Below are positions 56,505 to 64,000 of a stretch of 64,000 nucleotides of DNA, piece after piece. The stretch lies in NCBI RefSeq assembly GCF_964340395.1, contig NC_135552.1, positions 14,932,194 through 14,996,193 of the forward strand, in the 5' to 3' direction. The notes beneath the pieces are model-generated. The model saw only the letters and a program-made list of their open reading frames with translations, was not told where the DNA came from and did no database searches. This stretch comes from Glandiceps talaboti (lineage: Eukaryota > Hemichordata > Enteropneusta > Spengelidae). Positions within the stretch are counted from its first letter, which is position 1, and each line of letters starts with the position of its first letter. Made by a program: the position numbers and the translations under genes.

Positions 56505-58945
56505 ATGTAGGGGCGGGATGTGTTATCCTGATGTAGTATAGGGGTGGGATGTGATATCCTGATGTAGTATAGGGGTGGGATGTGCTATCCTGATGTAGTA
56601 TAGGGGTGGGATGTGATATCCTGATGTAGTATAGGGGTGGGGTGTGTTATCATGATGTAGTATAGGGGTGGGATGTGTTATCCTGATGTAGTATAGGGGT
56701 GGGATGTGATATCCTGATGTAGTATAGGGGTGGGATGTGCTATCCTGATGTAGTATAGGGGTGGGATGTGTTATCCTGATGTAGTATAGGGGTGGGATGT
56801 GTTATCATGATGTAGTATAGGGGTGGGATGTGTTATCCTGATGTAGTATAGGGGTGGGATGTGCTATCCTGATGTAGTATAGGGGTGGGATGTGCTATCC
56901 TGATATAGTATAGGGGTGGGATGTGTTATCATGATGTAGTATAGGGGTGGGATGTGTTATCCTGATGTAGTATAGGGTGGGATGTGCTATCCTGATGTAG
57001 TATAGGGGTGGGATGTGTTATCCTGATGTAGTATAGGGGTGGGATGTGCTATCCTGATGTAGTATAGGGGTGGGATGTGATATCCTGATGTAGTATAGGG
57101 GTGGGATGTGATATCCTGATGTAGTATAGGGGTGGGATGTGATATCCTGATGTAGTATAGGGGTGGGATGTGATATCCTGATGTAGTATAGGGGTGGGAT
57201 GTGTTATCCTGATGTAGTATAGGGATGGGATGTGCTATCCTGATGTAGTATAGGGGTGGGATGTGATATCCTGATGTAGTATAGGGGTGGGATGTGATAT
57301 CCTGATGTAGTATAGGGGTGGGATGTGCTATCCTGATGTAGTATAAGGGTGGGATGTGCTATCCTGATGTAGTATAGGGGTGGGATGTGTTATCCTGATG
57401 TAGTATAGGGGTGGGAAGTGCTATCCTGATGTAGTATAGGGGCGGGATGTGCTATCCTGATGTAGTATAGGGGTGGGGTGTGTTATCCTGATGTAGTATA
57501 GGGACGGGATGGGTTATCCTGATGTAGTATAGGGGTGGGATGTGTTATCCTGATGTAGTATAGGGGTGGGATGTGTTATCCTGATGTAGTATAGGGGTGG
57601 GATGTGTTATCCTGATGTAGTATAGGCGTGGGATGTGTTATCCTGATGTAGTATAGGGATGGGATGTGTTATCCTGATGTAGTATAGGGGTGGGATGTGT
57701 TATCCTGATGTAGTATAGGGGTGGGATGTGTTATCCTGATGTAGTATAGGGGTGGGATGTGTTATCCTGATGTAGTATAGGGGTGGGATGTGTTATCCTG
57801 ATGTAGTATAGGGGTGGGATGTGTTATCCTGATGTAGTATAGGGGTGGGATGTGCTATCCTGATGTAGTATAGGGGTGGGGTGTGTTATCCTGATGTAGT
57901 ATAGGGGTGGGATGTGTTATCCTGATGTAGTATAGGGGTGGGATGTGCTATCCTGATGTAGTATAGGGGTGGGATGTGTTATCCTGATGTAGTATAGGGG
58001 TGGGATGTGTTATCCTGATGTAGTATAGGGGTGGGATGTGTTATCCTGATGTAGTATAGGGGTGGGATGTGTTATCCTGATGTAGTATAGGGGTGGGATG
58101 TGCTATCCTGATGTAGTATAGGGGTGGGATGTGTTATCCTGATGTAGTATAGGGGTGGGATGTGTTATCCTGATGTAGTATAGGGATGGGATGTGTTATC
58201 ATGATGTAGTATAGGGGTGGGATGTGCTATCCTGATGTAGTATAGGGGTGGGATGTGTTATCCTGATGTAGTATAGGGGTGGGATGTGCTATCCTGATGT
58301 AGTATAGGGGTGGGGTGTGTTATCCTGATGTAGTATAGGGGTGGGATGTGTTATCCTGGTGTAGTATAGGGGTGGTATGTGTTATCCTGATGTAGTATAT
58401 TGGTGGGATGTGTTATCCTGATGTAGTATAGGGGTGGGATGTGTTATCCTGATGTAGTATAGGGGTGGGATGTGTTATCCTGATGTAGTATAGGGATGGG
58501 ATGTGCTATCCTGATGTAGTATAGGGGTGGGATGTGTTATCCTGATGTAGTATAGGGGTGGGATGTGTTATCCTGATGTAGTATAGGGGTGGGATGTGTT
58601 ATCCTGATGTAGTATAGGGGTGGGATGTGTTATCCTGATGTAGTATAGGGGTGGGATGTGTTATCCTGATGTAGTATAGGGGTGGGATGTGCTATCCTGA
58701 TGTAGTATAGGGGTGGGATGTGTTATCATGATGTAGTATAGGGGTGGGATGTGTTATCCTGATGTAGTATAGGGGTGGGATGTGTTATCCTGATGTAGTA
58801 TAGGGGTGGGATGTGTTATCCTGATGTAGTATAGGGGTGGGATGTGTTATCCTGATGTAGTATAGGGGTGGGATGTGTTATCCTGATGTAGTATAGGGGT
58901 GGGATGTGTTATCCTGATGTAGTATAGGGGTGGGGGGTGTTATCA
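56505..58945. repeat. 31-bp minisatellite, about 79 units
   Basis: Consensus TGATGTAGTATAGGGGTGGG followed by ATGTGTTATCC. The period is a strict 31 bp over about 2.4 kb. Common variants are TTATCC/CTATCC/ATATCC/TTATCA and GGGGTGGG/GGGATGGG/GGGGCGGG. There is no coding frame. High homogeneity suggests recent expansion or ongoing gene conversion, and the array is likely to vary in length between individuals. Confidence 0.97.
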
Positions 58946-59564
58946 TGATGTGATGTAGTGGCGGGAGGGCCATACATAGTGTGACAGAAGATTTAATTAA
59001 AATAACATAATTATATGAATTATGTTGTGATAAGACATCTCGTACATCAGATCATGTAATGTTTCGTTGTTGCCATGGTGATAGTTAATCCAATGATATC
59101 AATGACCATGTAACGACCACAATAGGATAAACGTTACTTGTTGTCACGTAAAAAAATATCTGTAAATAAATTGGATTTCAGGTTTACCTATACCAACACT
59201 GTAATTATTTGCCAATCCCCAAAGACAAATCTGTTCTTTAATTTGCCTGGTGGTCGTTACAGTGTGAGCGGATTGAAGGAAAACAAGTACCCGCTTCTAC
59301 CTATTACCATGGAAACGGCACGTTGACGTCTTTATAACAGTTCGTCATTGGGGAGGATCACAAAGGGCTTTCAAAGTCGTAGACGCTCAAATTATTAGCT
59401 TCTCATGGACACGACGTTAAATCATTTCCATATTGGACAATCTTGACAACTTCGTTTTTTTACTACCAAAGTTAGTCTACGAGGAATGATATTTCTAGTA
59501 ACAAAAAAGGAACACGATAATCAAGACGAACTGGGCTCTGTACTTGCATATTTCGAGAAATACT
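58946..59564. other. Spacer between two minisatellites
   Basis: Unique sequence with no recognised gene; a 62-codon frame at 59138-59326 is unrecognised. Confidence 0.5.
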
Positions 59565-60600
59565 GTACAAATAATTCAGTGACGTAATCGGTAGCACAGA
59601 TACATAATGTACAAGTAATCAAGTGACGTAGTTGGTATATCGTAGAAATAATGTAGAAATAAGTGTGACGTAATTGGTTGGTATATCGTAGAAATAATGT
59701 AGAAATAAGTGTGACGTAATTGGTTGGTATATCGTAGAAATAATGTAGAAATAAGTGAGTGACGTAGTTGGTATATTGTAGATATAATGTAGAAATAAGT
59801 GAGTGACGTAGTTGGTATATTGTAGATATAATGTAGAAATAAGTGAGTGACGTAATTGGTTGGTATATCGTAGAAATAATGTAGAAATAAGTGAGTGACG
59901 TAATTGGTTGGTATATCGTAGAAATAATGTAGAAATAAGTGAGTGACGTAGTTGGTATATTGTAGATATAAGTAAGTGACGTAATTGGTTGGTATATCGT
60001 ATAAATAATGTAGAAATAAGTGAGTGACGTAATTGGTATATTGTAGAAATAATGTAAAAATAAGTGTGACGTAATTGGTTGGTATATCGTAGAAATAATG
60101 TAGAAATAAGTGAGTGACGTAGTTGGTATATCGTAGAAATAAGTGTGACGTAATTGGTTGATATGTCGTAGAAATAATGTAGATATAAGTGAGTGACGTA
60201 GTTGGTATCTCGTAGAAATAATGTAGAAATAAGTGTGACGTAATTGGTTGGTATATCGTAGAAATAATGTAGAAATAAGTGAGTGACGTAGTTGGTATCT
60301 CGTAGAAATAAGTGAGTGACGTAGTTGGTATATCGTAGAAATAAGTGTGACGTAATTGGTTGATATGTCGTAGAAATAATGTAGATATAAGTGAGTGACG
60401 TAGTTGGTATCTCGTAGAAATAATGTAAAAATAAGTGTGACGTAATTGCTTGGTATATCGTAGAACGCAGAAATAATGTACAAATAAGTAAGTGATGTAA
60501 TTGGTATATCGTAGAAATAATGTACAAACAATTCAGTGACGTAATCGGTAGAACGCAGAAATAATGTACAAATAATTAAGTAACGTAACTGGTAGAAGCT
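59565..60600. repeat. TGACGTA minisatellite, about two dozen units
   Basis: Units of mostly 42-48 bp: GAGTGACGTAATTGGTTGGT then ATATCGTAGAAATAATGTAG and AAATAAG. Some lack the extra TTGG, some are cut to about 32 bp. I count about 21 exact TGACGTA and a few variants. Minus-strand frames of 302 and 414 codons result from the repeat, with Thr/Leu/Tyr/Ile/Phe composition, and are not called as genes. The left and right edge units are more divergent. Confidence 0.95.
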
Positions 60601-62044
60601 CTGACCACTCATGCCACTGGTCGCTTTAGTCATGTTAGTGATCAGAGGTAGAACGCGGAAATAATGTACAAACAATTCTTCGCTGATTACCGCCAATATC
60701 AGCAAGCAGCTGTTCCAATCAACATTACCGTCACCCTCCCAGTTACTGGCATACACATAGGTCATTTATAACTTTTTGGTCTTCAGCTTGATTCTTAGAT
60801 TTTTTCATTTTCATTTCCTGCAACTTCGCTGTGTGTCTGTTTAAGCAAGACGAACATCTCCTTTCTCTTTTAACTGTTGTGTTACTGTACACGTTTTATA
60901 CTGTGGTGTAGGGGCGAGATGAAGCATCAAGGTAGGGAATGCACTCGAACGATTCGTTTTGTTTAGTTCGGGAGAGATATAAAAAGGGCCTTTTTCTACG
61001 TTTCTTAAATTTCACAACCTACAATACACGTTGGGGGGTATTATCAATACTAGTTTCTGTGCGTAACTAAAACGCATCGTAAACAGGATACGCTTTGGTA
61101 TAAAAAAAGAGATAATACTGCCTCATAGTTTTGTATAACTTGGGATGGGATCTATCGCACGTGACACGTAACAGGAGATTATGGTTGTCTGATTCGCTAA
61201 TACAGTTCCGCTTCATCGATTAATGTTATCCCAAATGATAAGTTAAATGACAATTATTTGAAGGAATGATGAATGGGCTTGTAATGAAACAGAACTTGAC
61301 AGTAGATTTAGACTAAGACATTATAGACTGTTACATAACCAGGCGAGTGTCGATGAACAATACGTTAACAGCATTTAAAAGCGTGACATGGTGCATAGCA
61401 CGGGTACCACATCGGATTTGATCACCGAGACCTAATTATCATCAATGAATAAAATAAACTCGTTTCCCAAGAACAACACCAATATTTGTGCACTGCATAC
61501 CAAGACGCTCTATCAACTGTTCATACTTGCCTTCAAGCCTACACAAATACGCATGTCCGCCTTCAAGATAATCATGAAAATGATTACTGCCGAGGCCTTG
61601 ACTTGGACCAAAACTTTGCCGCTACTTCCTATGTCGTTTTTGTTTCGCTTCAGCCAATCGAGTCAAATGCTATTGTCTATGGTAGTCTACACAATGTATT
61701 AGATTAGTGATAGACCCTGGAGCTATGCGTCTTGTCCACCGTAACTCCAACATGTAGGGATTAAAAGAGAAATGCTTCCATGGAGGCTTGCAATTTAAGC
61801 CTACTTTACATCATTCGTATAACAATAATTATATTCTGTTCTTTCCGAGAACCTTTCTTTTATTATCTGTATGTTGGAATCAAAATCAAATCAAATGAAA
61901 TCGCGATCATTATGATGAACAGACTAGAAATGAATCCCAGGTTCTAAGCTGGTGCAGAGTAAATGTGAGTTCGATATAGTCTGATAGGTTTCTATTGCTA
62001 TTATCTCACGGCAATGAGAACTCGGGTAGAAAGCTAGGAGGGAA
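60601..62044. other. Intergenic, nothing recognised
   Basis: Unique sequence. Two overlapping frames at 61445-61707 end near the same place; neither shows a known family. Confidence 0.5.
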
Positions 62045-62184
62045 GAAGTGGGGGAGAGAGAGAGCGCAAGAGACAGACAGCCAGACATGTACACATACAG
62101 ACAGCGTGACAGTGACAGGCAGATAGCGACATACGTGCATACATACATACATACATACATACATACATACATACATACAGACAT

Positions 62185-62219
<35 letters not shown>

Positions 62220-62417
62220 GGCACGCAAGCACGCACGCATGCATACAGCCAGCCATTCAGCCATCCGTCAATCCATCCATCAATCAATCAATCCATCCAT
62301 CCATCCATCCATCCATCCATCCACCCATCCATCCATACATACATACATACATACATACATACATACATACATACATACATACATACATACATACATACAT
62401 GCATAAGCACGCACGCA

Positions 62418-62458
<41 letters not shown>
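62045..62458. repeat. Compound microsatellite (ACAT/AGAC/CATC/ACAT/AC)n
   Basis: A series of arrays in order: AG-rich, ACAT (62128-62180), AGAC (62186-62220), CATC (about 62263-62330), ACAT (62334-62400) and AC (about 62419-62456). All long frames across it are shadows. Confidence 0.96.
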
Positions 62459-62460
<2 letters not shown>

Positions 62461-63938
62461 CCCTTTTGATGCTCTTTGAATTTTTTTTCTGTATTTGTGA
62501 AAATGTGATAACATGAGTTGTGAGACGCAGAATAACACGGCTGTGTAACAATGTATGATGAAATTATTAACAAATTATTCTATTTGTACTTGTTCAATGA
62601 GGTCATATCACCAACGACCCAATTTCCGTGATCCGTACTTGAAGCCTACTATTAAACCAATCGATATTTTCTCATTAAGTGACACTTAACACCAGTAGCT
62701 TATCATCATCATAAATCAGGTCATATCCAATAAAGAATAATCCAAGTAATTAAATCTGAGAAAAAAGATTGCGTAAAATACACTTTACACATCGAGTAAA
62801 TATTTTTGTAACGAAACTAAAATACAATTGTGCCGACAGTCAATTATTGAATTTCTTCAATAATCCTTTCCCGGTCAATGTTATTTTAGAATTATGTGCG
62901 CTTAACGAAGCTTCTGAAAAAAAAACAGCGGAAGGACTTCGTCGGTGAAAAGTTTACAAAACGGGGAGCACATTGACTGATTAAATTGGAAAGCTTTGTT
63001 CGCGATTCCTGGCTGTTGTTACAACAGGAAAATTCAACTTTTAATAAACCGTGGTATTAAGCCTGTTTGGCCTGGAGCGAGATGCTTTGTTATTACAAAG
63101 CTTGTGCCAACCTATCGACTGGTGATTGATAGAAATCCAAAGACGGGGTCAATAATAGCCGTCAAATTTAATGTGTATTCAAATATAATATAGAATCATT
63201 TACCTGTAACTATATCCAGTGTGAATATACGGATGGCGGCGCAGTGACCTTGCAAACTAAATTTATTGCGTCGAAAGGAACACTAAACTCGTTAAGTTGG
63301 TGGTGCTATATCTCCATCAGTTCAAGCTCTCTTTTCTGTCAATATATCACTGGATTTATTTTTTTTAATTCTAGACTAGATAAATAACACAAGAATTATA
63401 AACCATCGTACTAATTCTCAATTCTTAACATTTCTACCAAGCTACTCTTTTAAACCAACGAAAGGTGTTAACCAAGACGAAGGAAAAAAAGCCTTAAATA
63501 GAAGTAAACTTTGGAACAGAACATGAACAAAGTAAAAACCATTACAACCCCCCCACCCCCACAACTTTGAATAATTTTATATTCACAAAATTTAAAGAAT
63601 GTGAACTAGACGGAATATCATCACAATAACTATTTTGTGTATATGTCTAGTTATCATGGAAATCCTTGACCGTTTCTGACTTAGCCGGAAATGAAGCTCA
63701 AGTTTGATGTATAGTTATAAATTAATAATAATTTATGTCTGATAACAATATTCGACGGTCATTGCATATAAGCACTATTTTACCGAAAATCGTACCTATT
63801 CTATTTCGGATGAGATTGTGAACTATACATAGTTGGTTACGTGTCTCAAACAAGTCCAATTGGTGAGTAATAACTTACATTATAATTACTAAATTAGTAT
63901 TTCAATTAGCTAATTTTTATTTATATACATTAAATTTG
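62459..63938. other. Intergenic, nothing recognised
   Basis: AT-rich unique sequence with no gene seen; a 65-codon frame at 62996-63193 is unrecognised. Confidence 0.5.
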
Positions 63939-64000
63939 TTAAGGCCTAACAAAAAAGATTGTGTGGTTCAGATTACGCTTAATATTAGAATAGGTGGGGT
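63939..64000 (+). mobile_element. TIR element family I, copy 5, cut by the window end
   Basis: TTAAGGCCTAACAAAAAAGA then TTGTGTGGTTCAGATTACGC and AATATTAGAATAGGTGGGGT match the start of copy 2 (35149). The element continues beyond the window. Confidence 0.82.

Noticed and set aside
56505-58945. Telomere-like or centromere-like satellite
   Set aside because: The 31-bp unit is not a telomere motif and the array is short and flanked by ordinary unique DNA.
59521-60765. A 414-codon minus-strand frame, the longest in the window
   Set aside because: Nearly all of it is the translated TGACGTA minisatellite; a second frame of 302 codons overlaps it, and there is no domain, promoter or splice evidence.

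Overview
This 64 kb window looks like nuclear DNA from an animal, most likely a marine invertebrate. It has one clear protein-coding gene, a eukaryotic core promoter, tRNA-headed SINE-like repeats, several families of short inverted-repeat elements (MITE-like), and a very heavy load of microsatellites and minisatellites. Nothing suggests operons or bacterial or viral genes. Phylum cannot be fixed from sequence alone; the marine-invertebrate guess rests on the general look of the SINE and MITE sequences and is an inference.

The only gene I can support is a single-exon bHLH transcription factor on the minus strand (23168-23776, 202 codons). Its bHLH domain best matches the Fer3 / FERD3L (NATO3) family. 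It has a TATA box and an initiator-like motif about 200 bp upstream of the start codon, a 5' leader with no upstream ATG, an in-frame stop just before the start, and a small perfect hairpin just after the stop codon. Other open frames are mostly shadows of simple repeats or short frames with no recognisable family.

Layout: 1-8 kb is mostly unique non-coding DNA with a few microsatellites and two small hairpins. 8.4-9.9 kb holds elements with poly-G ends. 10.7-11.1 kb is a degenerate GATATC/AGATCT repeat. 13-15 kb has large tetranucleotide arrays. 16.8-17.5 kb is a foldback element whose centre is occupied by a SINE. 18.6-20.4 kb has more microsatellites. 23.1-24.5 kb is the bHLH gene with its promoter and a motif-rich upstream flank. 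28.2-38.5 kb is a transposon cluster: two copies of one foldback family, four copies of a second TIR family, two copies of a SINE/LINE-tail family, and a long palindrome with TA at both ends. 40-44.6 kb holds another poly-G element, a pentanucleotide satellite, a 48-bp minisatellite and a duplicated segment. 46.5-49.4 kb has GA and CATA arrays beside a second tRNA-headed SINE. 49.4-55.8 kb is quiet. 55.8-60.6 kb is dominated by three tandem arrays: GGAT tetramers, about 79 copies of a 31-bp unit, and about two dozen copies of a 42-48 bp unit carrying TGACGTA. 62-62.5 kb is a compound microsatellite. A further copy of the TIR family runs off the right edge.

I found no evidence for a new multi-gene system. 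The most interesting material is in the repeats: a SINE placed exactly at the centre of a foldback element, a 90-bp module shared between two unrelated element families, a minisatellite whose edge units keep CpG-containing CRE-like and GC-box motifs while the bulk shows the TpG versions, and a dense TGACGTA array. All positions were read by eye and boundaries of diverged repeats are approximate.
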